DNA of 64,000 nt from positions 47,780 through 111,779 of the forward strand of contig CALVAA010000006.1 of the NCBI GenBank assembly GCA_944325315.1, given 5' to 3'. This stretch comes from Candidatus Gastranaerophilales bacterium. Its GTDB lineage: Bacteria; Cyanobacteriota; Vampirovibrionia; Gastranaerophilales; Gastranaerophilaceae. The notes beneath the pieces are model-generated. The model was not told the origin of the DNA. It ran no database searches and saw nothing but the letters and a program-made list of their open reading frames with translations. A program made the position numbers and the translations under genes. This document shows positions 27,236-34,562 of the stretch, piece after piece; position 1 is the first letter of the stretch; the number at the start of each line of letters is the position of its first letter.

Positions 27236-28942
27236 TCATTTTTTTGTATTTTTGTCAGGGTTCAAATTCAAAATTCTAACCAATTCGACAGAAATTTCTT
27301 TAAACACAGGGCTTGCAACCGTAGACCCCCAAATGCCTTCTCCTGAAGGAGAATCAACAATAACATAAAGAACAACTCTCGGATCGGTAGCGGGAAAATA
27401 CCCTATCATGGAAGTATAAAGTTTATTTGAATAACCCATGCCGTTTGAATTTGGCTTTCTTGAAGTTCCTGTTTTAGCTGCAATATAAAAATCATCCATT
27501 TTAGCACAGCTTCTGCCGTTTTCCATAGATTTTACAAGAAGTTCTGTTATATCTTTCGCATCCTGTTCTTCTAAAATACGCCTTTTAACTATTTTATGCT
27601 CCGCTTCTTCGGGGCTGTATTTTATAACATGAGGAGTAATCCAAACCCCGCCGTTTGCAATGGCACTAACAGCAGAAGCCATTTGAATTGCGGTAGTAGA
27701 CGCACCATATCCATAGCCCATAGCGCCATGGGTTGCAACATCCCACTGATGAGGGGGAGGCAAAAGACCTGCCGACTCACCAGGCAAATCAATTCCTGTT
27801 TTTTCGCCGAAATTAAATAATTTTAAGCTATCATAAAATTCTCTGTCAGACATCATCTGAGAAATTTTAATAGATCCGATATTTGAAGAATGTTCAAAAA
27901 GATATACCAAATCAATTATTCCCGGAGCGCCTTTTGATTTATAATCATAATTTACAACATTCCACCAACCTATTTTCATTTTTCCGGTGTCATTTATTTT
28001 AGAATTTTTATTTATTTTTTTATTCATAAATCCACTGGCAACAGTGATTATTTTAAAAGTAGAACCGGGCGGGTAAACATCCGTAATAGCCCAATTCTTC
28101 ATCTCTTGCATTGTGTATTTATTATATTCATTCGGGTTATAATTGGGAGCAACCGCTAAGGCTAAAATTTCTCCTGTTTTTGGATCTAAAACAATTGCAG
28201 CCGCCCTTGGCGCTTTAAACTTTTGAATAGCCTTTAAAAGATACTTTTCACAAACATGCTGAACAGCGCTGTCTATTGTTAAAGTTAAAGTTTTGCCTTT
28301 AACCGGGGCTGAAACATCAGCAGGATTTACGCTAATATTGTATATAATATCTCCGCTCGGAGTCTTTTCGTATGTAATTGTTTTATCAACATATTCAAGA
28401 TAGTCTTTTGCTTTATACTCAACACCGCCTGCAGTGTCTGCATTAGGATTATAAAACCCTAATACATGTGAAGCCAATGTACCTTGCGGATAAACTCTTT
28501 TATTTTTTACTTCATAGGATAATTCCCTTAAACCTTTCTTTTTAATTTCCCTTATTGTTTTTCTGTCTAAATCTTTTTTAACGGTAATAATTTTTTTATT
28601 TGTCTGCGACAATAATTTGGTAAGTTTAGCTTCAGGGATTTTTACATAGGGGGCAAGAATTTCCGCCAATTGTGCCGGAGTTCTGTCATAGTAGTTAGGG
28701 TGCGCATAAAGAATAAAAGTTGTTTTATCAGCAGCAAGTTTAAAACCGTATCTGTCAACAATTTCCCCTCTTAAAACATACATTTTTGAAGTTCTTTGAC
28801 TTTTAGCTTTTTTCTTGCAATTTCTAATATCGCAAACCTGCAGCAGAAACAGATAAGCAATTAAAGCTAAAAAACAAATATAAAAAATAGATTGCAGGCA
28901 ACCTATACGTCTTTCAAATTTGTTTTGTTGTTTTTCTTTCAA
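27236..28942 (-). CDS. ftsI: Class B penicillin-binding protein (FtsI/PBP3 type)
   Basis: Septal peptidoglycan transpeptidase anchored by one N-terminal membrane helix (about 15-35). 568 aa. A dimerisation/pedestal domain precedes the transpeptidase domain with STFK near residue 294, SSN near 350 and KTGT near 488. GRSCA and a GYGYGASTTAIQMASAVSAI stretch fit class B PBPs. No PASTA domains were seen. The position between an FtsL-like gene and murE supports the divisome enzyme rather than an elongation PBP2. Confidence 0.92.
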   Translation of the reverse strand: MKEKQQNKFERRIGCLQSIFYICFLALIAYLFLLQVCDIRNCKKKAKSQRTSKMYVLRGEIVDRYGFKLAADKTTFILYAHPNYYDRTPAQLAEILAPYVKIPEAKLTKLLSQTNKKIITVKKDLDRKTIREIKKKGLRELSYEVKNKRVYPQGTLASHVLGFYNPNADTAGGVEYKAKDYLEYVDKTITYEKTPSGDIIYNISVNPADVSAPVKGKTLTLTIDSAVQHVCEKYLLKAIQKFKAPRAAAIVLDPKTGEILALAVAPNYNPNEYNKYTMQEMKNWAITDVYPPGSTFKIITVASGFMNKKINKNSKINDTGKMKIGWWNVVNYDYKSKGAPGIIDLVYLFEHSSNIGSIKISQMMSDREFYDSLKLFNFGEKTGIDLPGESAGLLPPPHQWDVATHGAMGYGYGASTTAIQMASAVSAIANGGVWITPHVIKYSPEEAEHKIVKRRILEEQDAKDITELLVKSMENGRSCAKMDDFYIAAKTGTSRKPNSNGMGYSNKLYTSMIGYFPATDPRVVLYVIVDSPSGEGIWGSTVASPVFKEISVELVRILNLNPDKNTKK

Positions 28943-28957
28943 AGTTACCTCAAAAGA

Positions 28958-29473
28958 CTAATAGCTAACCACAAAAGACTGTCTTTTTTTAGATGTTTTT
29001 TTTGGAAACTTAATATCAGCTAAATCGACAGCATCAACTTCAACAACTTCTTTGGCCCGTTCAAGAATATTTGTTTTTTGAACAGCTTTATCGATATTAT
29101 AGTACGATTGAAGACTATCTACTTTATTTTGCAGCTCATCGTTTTCATAATTCAATTCCAATGTTTCTCTTGAAATTTGATTTAGCTGCACTTCTTTACA
29201 GGAAACTAAATAATAACAAACAAAACAAAAAAGCACCAAAAAACCCAACACTGCATATAAAAAATTGTTTACTCTTTGAATAATCAGCTCTTTGTATGGT
29301 TTTTCATTTAGAAAATAGCCGCTTATAATCTGACTGTTTTGATTAATTTCCGTTTGTTGTACCATGGGATTAAAAGCGGGACGGTTTTCAATTAGTTTTC
29401 TGTAATGGGTATTTTTATTATATTTTTTATCTTTATTTTTTCTTCTGTCGTATCTGTTAAAGGTTGTCTTCAA
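28958..29473 (-). CDS. FtsL-like cell division protein
   Basis: A bitopic protein: basic cytoplasmic N-terminus, one membrane helix (VNNFLYAVLGFLVLFCFVCY), then a coiled coil (RETLELNYENDELQNKVDSL) as in FtsL/DivIC. Sequence conservation is low in this family, so the call rests on topology and on its place between rsmH and the PBP gene. An ATG at 29557 would place 74 bases inside rsmH. A TTG at 29473, 11 bases after the rsmH stop and preceded by GTGAGG, is the more likely start and gives 171 aa. Confidence 0.75.
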   Translation of the reverse strand: MKTTFNRYDRRKNKDKKYNKNTHYRKLIENRPAFNPMVQQTEINQNSQIISGYFLNEKPYKELIIQRVNNFLYAVLGFLVLFCFVCYYLVSCKEVQLNQISRETLELNYENDELQNKVDSLQSYYNIDKAVQKTNILERAKEVVEVDAVDLADIKFPKKTSKKRQSFVVSY

Positions 29474-29483
29474 AATAGCCTCA

Positions 29484-30419
29484 CTAAACTCTCTTTGCAA
29501 TTCGAAGTTTTGCGCTTCTCGAAGGAGGATTGATTCTAATTTCTTCTTCGGAAGCACTTATTGGTTTTTTATTAACCAATTCTAACATTTTACCGCCGCA
29601 ATTACAAACAGGACTACTTAAGTCGCATCTGCAGTTTGAGCAGTAAAGTTTCAATGTATGTTTTGAAAGTCTGTCTTCCAACGAATGGAAAGATAACAAA
29701 CTAATTATAGCACCAACATCCATCAAATTGATAACTTTATACAATGTATTTTCAAAATTTAACAATTCCGAGTTTACTTCAATTCTAAGAGCTTGAAAGA
29801 CCCTTGTTGCAAAATGAATTTTTGATTTAATATTTGGAGTTGATTTTCTGATAATTTCAACCAACTCAAAAGTAGTATTTATGGGACGATTTGATACAAT
29901 TGCCTTTGCTATTCTTTTTGAAAACCTTTCTTCACCATAGTTTTGAAAAATATACACAAGTTCTTTCTCGCTATACCTGTTTACAACATCCCATGCACTT
30001 TTATTGGCACTTTGATCAAAACGCATATCCAAAGGTGAATCCTTCAGAAAACTAAAGCCTCTGACAGGGCTGGTTAGTTGATGGTAAGATGCGCCCAGGT
30101 CAAAAATTACACCGCCTGTAATTTTTTCTATATTAAGTTTTTTTAAATACAAATCAACCTCATTATAGCTTGCATTAATTATTGTGAGATTGTCATAGTT
30201 TTTAAGTCTTTCTTTTGCGGCATTTATTGCATCAATATCAACATCAAAGGCAATAAGACGACCTTTTTTTGATATTCTTTTTAAAATTTCTTCACTGTGA
30301 CCGCCGCCTCCAAGCGTACAATCAACAAAAATTTTATCTGAATCATAACAATTAAGGCTATCGACAACCTCATTTTTCATCACGGTATAGTGTTTAAATT
30401 GTGTCAGATTATTTTCCAT
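29484..30419 (-). CDS. rsmH: 16S rRNA (cytosine(1402)-N4)-methyltransferase
   Basis: SAM-dependent methylation of C1402 in the ribosomal P site. 311 aa. SAM-binding motif I is VDCTLGGGGHSEEIL (32-46), followed by FDLGASYHQL and LLSFHSLEDRL. The C-terminal KPISASEEEIRINPPSRSAK fits RsmH. Four cysteines in YCSNCRCDLSSPVCNCGGK, where most homologues have a shorter Cys pair, suggest a small metal site. It follows an unrecognised 126-aa gene with 1 base between them. Confidence 0.96.
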   Translation of the reverse strand: MENNLTQFKHYTVMKNEVVDSLNCYDSDKIFVDCTLGGGGHSEEILKRISKKGRLIAFDVDIDAINAAKERLKNYDNLTIINASYNEVDLYLKKLNIEKITGGVIFDLGASYHQLTSPVRGFSFLKDSPLDMRFDQSANKSAWDVVNRYSEKELVYIFQNYGEERFSKRIAKAIVSNRPINTTFELVEIIRKSTPNIKSKIHFATRVFQALRIEVNSELLNFENTLYKVINLMDVGAIISLLSFHSLEDRLSKHTLKLYCSNCRCDLSSPVCNCGGKMLELVNKKPISASEEEIRINPPSRSAKLRIAKRV

Positions 30420-30420
30420 G

Positions 30421-30801
30421 TTAAAAATTTATCATTCTTTTAATTTCTCTTAAAAAAGTTTTGAAGTCTGCTTTTTTTGGAGGAATATAATTATCTTTAT
30501 TATACTTTAAGTATCTTCCAATAATATTTTTGCTAAACTGTTGATTTTTTTTAAGAGCATTCACCATAGCCCTTAATAATCCGTCTTGAAGATTAGCATA
30601 TCCTTCAATATTTTTTCTTAAATCTTCGTCTGCTTCTTTGTACATTAAAGCATCAAAAGCACACTTGATATTTATATCTTCACTTCCTTTTGGAAACTTC
30701 GAAAGTGCGCTTTGTATTGAAATTTTATTTAATAAAACTTCTTCAATTAAACTTGCGGCTAAAAGCCTGTCTTGGTATATTTGAAGTTTTTTTGATTCCA
30801 T
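30421..30801 (-). CDS. All-alpha protein of unknown function in the dcw cluster
   Basis: 126 aa, predicted entirely helical and soluble, with no Cys except one at about residue 48. It occupies the place where mraZ normally stands, directly before rsmH, but lacks the MraZ beta-barrel motifs. The early part (YQDRLLAASLIEEVLLNKIS) has a NusB-like helical rhythm, although this is not strong enough to call. Spacing to rsmH (1 base) and to the BlaI-type gene (7 bases) indicates co-transcription. Confidence 0.7.
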   Translation of the reverse strand: MESKKLQIYQDRLLAASLIEEVLLNKISIQSALSKFPKGSEDINIKCAFDALMYKEADEDLRKNIEGYANLQDGLLRAMVNALKKNQQFSKNIIGRYLKYNKDNYIPPKKADFKTFLREIKRMINF

Positions 30802-30808
30802 TTAATTA

Positions 30809-31165
30809 TTATACATTCAAAAGTTCTTTATTAACAGCCATCGAATTCAAAACAGCTGATAATCTTGAAAAATCACCGTTGCAATAGCGATTGCAAACTT
30901 CATTTAATGATTTAACTATTGCTTCTTGGTTAGTGTATGTTGTTCTATAGTAAAATTTTTTACCTTCTTTATATCTCGATAAAACCTTCTTTTCCCAGAG
31001 TCTGTCCATAACGGTTTTAAGAGTCGTGTATGCTCTTTTTTGGTCATTTGACTGTTCTAAAGAGTCGTATACATCTTTTACGGAATTTTTAAAATCTCCA
31101 TTTTCTTCTAAATTCCATAAAATTTTTAATATTGTGCTTTCTAAACTTCCATGCTTTGATTGCAT
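30809..31165 (-). CDS. BlaI/MecI/CopY-family winged-helix repressor
   Basis: 118 aa. The winged-helix domain fills residues 1-80: SLESTILKILWNLEENGDF, VKDVYDSL and the recognition-helix region RAYTTLKTVMDRLWEKKVLS with the wing YKEGKKFYYR. The C-terminal helices would form the dimer. Family members repress beta-lactamase or copper genes and are usually released by a BlaR1-type protease, but no M56 partner is in the window. As first gene of the rsmH-ftsL-PBP-murE cluster it may control cell-wall genes including itself. Confidence 0.88.
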   Translation of the reverse strand: MQSKHGSLESTILKILWNLEENGDFKNSVKDVYDSLEQSNDQKRAYTTLKTVMDRLWEKKVLSRYKEGKKFYYRTTYTNQEAIVKSLNEVCNRYCNGDFSRLSAVLNSMAVNKELLNV

Positions 31166-31190
31166 GATTTATTCCTTTCTTTAAATTATC

Positions 31191-31199
31191 ATACTGTAT
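31191..31199. promoter_or_regulatory. Candidate operator upstream of the BlaI-like gene
   Basis: The palindrome ATACTGTAT lies 26-34 bases before the BlaI-like start codon, next to AT-rich promoter-like sequence. It includes half of the TACA..TGTA dyad bound by BlaI/CopY proteins. It is weak evidence alone. Confidence 0.3.
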
Positions 31200-31200
31200 A

Positions 31201-31476
31201 CTATTTAAATTTTACTTTGAGGTCAAAATTAATATCGCCCGGACCGAATTTTATTGTATTTGAGTTAGTATCATAAGAATTGTCTTTATATATTATAATA
31301 CCTTTTGATCGTTTAATTGTGCGCTTTTCTTTCGGTTTATAGTGTATATCATCCAATACTTGTTGCACACTGCTTTTTCTGTTAAATTCTATCTTTTTAT
31401 TTTTGCATCCGGATAAAGCTAAACACAACAATACACAAAACAAAATTAAAAGTAAATCACGTTTTTTATATTTCAT
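31201..31476 (-). CDS. Small lipoprotein, function unknown
   Basis: 91 aa. A basic start, a hydrophobic core and LSGC give a clear lipobox with Cys24. The mature part is about 67 residues, basic, with KPKEKRTIKRSKGIIIYKDN in the middle and a beta-type ending (INFDLKVKFK). It lies 12 bases downstream of the MscS gene in the same direction. No family was recognised. Confidence 0.75.
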   Translation of the reverse strand: MKYKKRDLLLILFCVLLCLALSGCKNKKIEFNRKSSVQQVLDDIHYKPKEKRTIKRSKGIIIYKDNSYDTNSNTIKFGPGDINFDLKVKFK

Positions 31477-31488
31477 TTTTTTTCACAA

Positions 31489-32346
31489 CTAATTAATGTT
31501 TGTAACCACCAGCTGATTAAAAGGAATTTCAATATCGTCCAGTATAAACTGCTCTTTTACCATTTTATTAAATGCTCTTTTTATAGTCCATTGTCCTTTT
31601 GGTTGAGTTTTTATTCGACACTTGATATTAACCGAGCTGTCTTTAAATTCATCTAAACCGAATATCTCTAGCTCACCTTCAATAAGCTTATCAAATTCCG
31701 GCATGGACTTTAGTTTTACAAAAGCTTTTTTTAAAGATTCAAACACACTGTCAATATTTTCTTTATATGCCACGTCAAATCCAAAAAAAGCATAGGAAAA
31801 ATTCATAGTATAATTTGCAATTGAATCAATATAACCGGGACGTATAAAGTATAGTGCTCCCGATTTATCGGAGCGAACAGTGATAAGCGTGAGTGTAATT
31901 TTTTCGACAAAACCTGTCATGTCTTTAATTTCAACATAATCTCCGACACGAATCTGTCCTTCAAAAAGTATAATTATTCCCGAGATAATATCTTCTACAA
32001 ACCTTTTTGCTCCAAAACCTACAGCCACACCCAAAACACCTGCCGTTGCAAGTATTGGTCTTACATCAATACCAAATAAAAATAATAAATTTCCTATGTA
32101 TATAACAAAAAATATTCCTTCAAGAGTATGTAAAAGAATTTCTTTTAGAGTCAAAAGCTGACTTTTTCTTTCATTTGAATCAATCTTTGATGTAATTTTT
32201 TTAAACACTTTATCACTAAGCCACCTTATAAGCTTAATTGATAAAATAAAAATTACGCTGCATTTAAATACAGACCACACAAAAACAATTACTTCTATAT
32301 ATTCTGCTTTTAAATTAAAAAACTTTAAATTCAAAAATTTTTCCAT
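31489..32346 (-). CDS. MscS-family small-conductance mechanosensitive channel
   Basis: 285 aa with three to four membrane helices. The pore-lining helix is TAGVLGVAVGFGAKRFVEDI, followed by the beta domain with FEGQIRVGDYVEIKDMTGFV and the alpha/beta vestibule. Channels of this kind release osmolytes on hypo-osmotic shock. It has the minimal YnaI/MscS-type form without a large periplasmic domain. Confidence 0.94.
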   Translation of the reverse strand: MEKFLNLKFFNLKAEYIEVIVFVWSVFKCSVIFILSIKLIRWLSDKVFKKITSKIDSNERKSQLLTLKEILLHTLEGIFFVIYIGNLLFLFGIDVRPILATAGVLGVAVGFGAKRFVEDIISGIIILFEGQIRVGDYVEIKDMTGFVEKITLTLITVRSDKSGALYFIRPGYIDSIANYTMNFSYAFFGFDVAYKENIDSVFESLKKAFVKLKSMPEFDKLIEGELEIFGLDEFKDSSVNIKCRIKTQPKGQWTIKRAFNKMVKEQFILDDIEIPFNQLVVTNIN

Positions 32347-32469
32347 AAATCACTCCGATATTTTTATTGATTATAGAAAAAATAAACCTAAAGGTCAAAA
32401 AATAAATACACCATTTGATTAATCTGTTTTTTTAGCGATGGTAATAAACTAAAAACATCAGGAGGCATT

Positions 32470-33249
32470 TTGACTTTTAAATATACAAACGATAAAAAAG
32501 ATTTCAACACCATTAAAAGGCGCTTTTGTGATAACCCAATCAAAAAAGATAAAAGTTTTTTTCTTGCCAAAGGCGATTCTTTTATGCTAAAAAATGAATA
32601 CAGAAAAGCGGTTAAAGAGTACCTTGTCTCGCTTATGATAGACAAAAACAATATCCCTGCTTATCTTGGAGCATCTAAGGCGTATAAAAATCTTAAAGAA
32701 TACAATAAAGCAATAAAGCACTTAAAGCATGCAAGAAATATATACGGCTTTGATTCTGAAATATACTATGAACTTGGCTTAAACTATCTTTTAAACGCAG
32801 ATAATATTAATGCAGCAAAAAATTTTATAAGGACAATAAAACTTGAGCCGGACAATAAAAATGCTCAGATTAAACTTGCCCTTACCCATGAATTATCCGG
32901 CGAAGAAGATATGGCAATCCTTGTATATAATACCATTATTGAAAAATATCCGTACTATATACCGGCTATTTCAAATCTTGCAGGTCTTTATATAGAACAA
33001 AAAGAGTATGGGAAATCTATAAAACTATACAAACAAATTTTAAAAATCAATCCTGAATACTATAGAGCTTATCTTGGCCTTGGCCTTTGCTTTGATAAAA
33101 TGAACAAACAAATCCAAGCCGTAAGGTTTTATAAAAAATATATTTCAAGAAAACCCGAGTCAAATACAACAAAGTCGCTTGTCGGGAGAATATATGAAAT
33201 ATATAAAAACAGAAACAGCACAAAGGACTCGAATTTAAAAATTGTTTAA
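32470..33249 (+). CDS. TPR protein, probably cytoplasmic
   Basis: 259 aa with about six TPR units between residues 30 and 235 (SFMLKNEYRKAVKEYLVSLM, YYELGLNYLLNADNINAAKN, SNLAGLYIEQKEYGKSIKLY). No signal peptide. The start is a TTG supported by a strong AGGAGG just upstream; no ATG is suitably placed. It lies directly upstream of the prepilin gene at 33360, which has its own promoter. Confidence 0.8.
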   Translation: MTFKYTNDKKDFNTIKRRFCDNPIKKDKSFFLAKGDSFMLKNEYRKAVKEYLVSLMIDKNNIPAYLGASKAYKNLKEYNKAIKHLKHARNIYGFDSEIYYELGLNYLLNADNINAAKNFIRTIKLEPDNKNAQIKLALTHELSGEEDMAILVYNTIIEKYPYYIPAISNLAGLYIEQKEYGKSIKLYKQILKINPEYYRAYLGLGLCFDKMNKQIQAVRFYKKYISRKPESNTTKSLVGRIYEIYKNRNSTKDSNLKIV

Positions 33250-33288
33250 CTAAATATAGTATCAAAATATGAATTAGAATTAATTTAT

Positions 33289-33317
33289 TTGACAATGATA
33301 TATATGACTTTTATAAT
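33289..33317 (+). promoter_or_regulatory. Perfect consensus sigma-70-type promoter of a prepilin gene
   Basis: TTGACA (33289-33294), exactly 17 bases, then TATAAT (33312-33317). A perfect match to the housekeeping promoter consensus predicts strong constitutive expression. ATG 33360 is 43 bases downstream, after AAGGAAG. Confidence 0.9.
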
Positions 33318-33359
33318 GAGATAGATAGAAAGTAAACAGATATATAAGGAAGTATTACT

Positions 33360-34139
33360 ATGAGACTTAAGAAGGGCTTTACATTAGCTGAAATTTTAAT
33401 CGTTTTGATGGTTATCGGTGTTATTGCAACAATGACTATTCCATCATTAATGAAAGGTGTAAATGAATCACAAATTAAAACAGGTTACAAAAAAGCACTA
33501 AACACAATTGTAAACCTTACCGCAATGGAACGTATTTCCGGTCAATTGCCAACGGTTGCATCGGGTGCAGATGCTTTAAGGCTGTTTGAATCACTTAATT
33601 CAAATCTATCCGTTAGAGAATACGCTACCATAGAAAAATCAAATATTGATTCAGGTTCTATTCTGGATTCTAACGGATACAGTACAAAAATTACAATTAC
33701 AGATGACAGCGGAAACTCTCAAATATACGGTGCCGGTGATAATAATGCTGCAACAGCTAGCACAATTTCAACAGGGGGTGCATTACCTTGGATTGTAACA
33801 GAAGACAATTTAGCATACTCTGTAACACTACTTGGTACAACAACTAACAAAAGATGCAGCACTAAGCTTGAAATAAACGGTGCTGAATCACAAACAGCTG
33901 CAGCAACCGTGTCTTGTGCTGTTATTGTAGTGGATGTTAACGGTCTATCTAAAGGTCCTAACCACTTTGATGCACAAGTTTCAGAAACAGATGGCGCATT
34001 GGGTGCCGGTATGGCTTCAACAGAAAAAATGGCAACTCTTACAGGCGACCAATACCCAATCTTTGTTGGTTCTGACGGAGCTACAGCAGGACCTAAACAA
34101 TATACGGTAACCGGACGTATTGCTTCAGACTTAAAATAA
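33360..34139 (+). CDS. Type IV prepilin-like protein, likely highly expressed
   Basis: 259 aa. The leader MRLKKG precedes FTLAEILIVLMVIGVIATM, giving the prepilin peptidase site G|F, Glu at +5 and the hydrophobic alpha1 helix used for filament packing. The rest is a soluble head rich in Ser, Thr, Ala and Gly with one Cys pair (about residues 165 and 182). A perfect promoter and a strong terminator surround it as a single-gene unit, consistent with a major pilin, in contrast to the pilin genes at 56-63 kb. Assembly genes are not in the window. Confidence 0.9.
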   Translation: MRLKKGFTLAEILIVLMVIGVIATMTIPSLMKGVNESQIKTGYKKALNTIVNLTAMERISGQLPTVASGADALRLFESLNSNLSVREYATIEKSNIDSGSILDSNGYSTKITITDDSGNSQIYGAGDNNAATASTISTGGALPWIVTEDNLAYSVTLLGTTTNKRCSTKLEINGAESQTAAATVSCAVIVVDVNGLSKGPNHFDAQVSETDGALGAGMASTEKMATLTGDQYPIFVGSDGATAGPKQYTVTGRIASDLK

Positions 34140-34157
34140 TTGTTTATTTTTCTATTC

Positions 34158-34189
34158 AAAAAGACTCGTCGAATATACGAGTCTTTTTG
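34158..34189. terminator. Terminator of the prepilin gene
   Basis: A 12-bp perfect stem AAAAAGACTCGT ... ACGAGTCTTTTT with a 7-base loop, 18 bases after the stop codon. Confidence 0.88.
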
Positions 34190-34194
34190 CTTTA

Positions 34195-34335
34195 CAAAAA
34201 AAATCCCCAATCGGGGACTTTTCTACTTGGTACATAGAAAGGAAGGAAAGGTTAGGAAAAATGTAGGTATGTGTAAATATTACCTTTTATATAAAAAGGA
34301 TATATTTAATATATACCATATTTAATAGTTTTATA
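34195..34335 (-). ncRNA. Candidate reverse-strand small RNA with CU-rich segment
   Basis: Reverse-strand TTGTAA (34371-34366), 18-base spacer and TATTAT (34347-34342) could start a transcript near 34335. It would end at a hairpin followed by eight U (34196-34217). No gene exists on this strand between them. The predicted RNA contains a CU-rich stretch (34260-34236, with CCTTTCCTTCCTTTCT) complementary to AAGGAAGG-type ribosome binding sites, as in some target-pairing sRNAs. This is a prediction only. Confidence 0.4.
34196..34217 (-). terminator. Reverse-strand terminator in the 34.2-kb gap
   Basis: TCCCC and GGGGA with loop GATT, followed on the reverse strand by eight T. The forward strand has only a short T-run. 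There is no reverse-strand gene here for it to serve. Confidence 0.6.
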
Positions 34336-34490
34336 AACAAAATAATAAGAATATCTAACCGTACTTTACAATACTTAATGAAATCAAATACACTTATTAA
34401 GCTTTCATAAACCAAAGCCTTAACTTTATAAGGTTAGTTTGAAATGGTAAAAATTACACTTGTAAAACAGCCTAAAAAACTTATTCTTAA
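34222..34490. other. AT-rich gap between prepilin and NAGPA-domain gene
   Basis: Together with the flanking terminators and promoter this forms a 423-base stretch without a protein gene (34140-34562). Apart from the signals listed separately, I see only AT-rich sequence and short, unsupported ORFs. Confidence 0.5.
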
Positions 34491-34495
34491 AGGGA

Positions 34496-34523
34496 TTGAG
34501 GCATTCTAAGATTTGTGATAAAA
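34496..34523 (+). promoter_or_regulatory. Probable promoter of the NAGPA-domain gene
   Basis: TTGAGG (34496-34501) and GATAAA (34517-34522) within TGTGATAAAA (34514-34523). The spacer is 15 bases, a little short, so the TG-extended -10 may carry most of the activity. Confidence 0.4.
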
Positions 34524-34562
34524 TATAAATAGAGCATACTAGACAAATACGGTGTTAACATT

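Noticed and set aside
34140..34325. 61-codon forward ORF after the prepilin gene
   Set aside because: It starts at the stop codon of the pilin gene and runs through two terminator hairpins, with no ribosome binding site.
34444..34509. 21-codon forward ORF (starts MVKITLV) before the NAGPA-domain gene
   Set aside because: No Shine-Dalgarno sequence, and it overlaps the likely promoter of the next gene.
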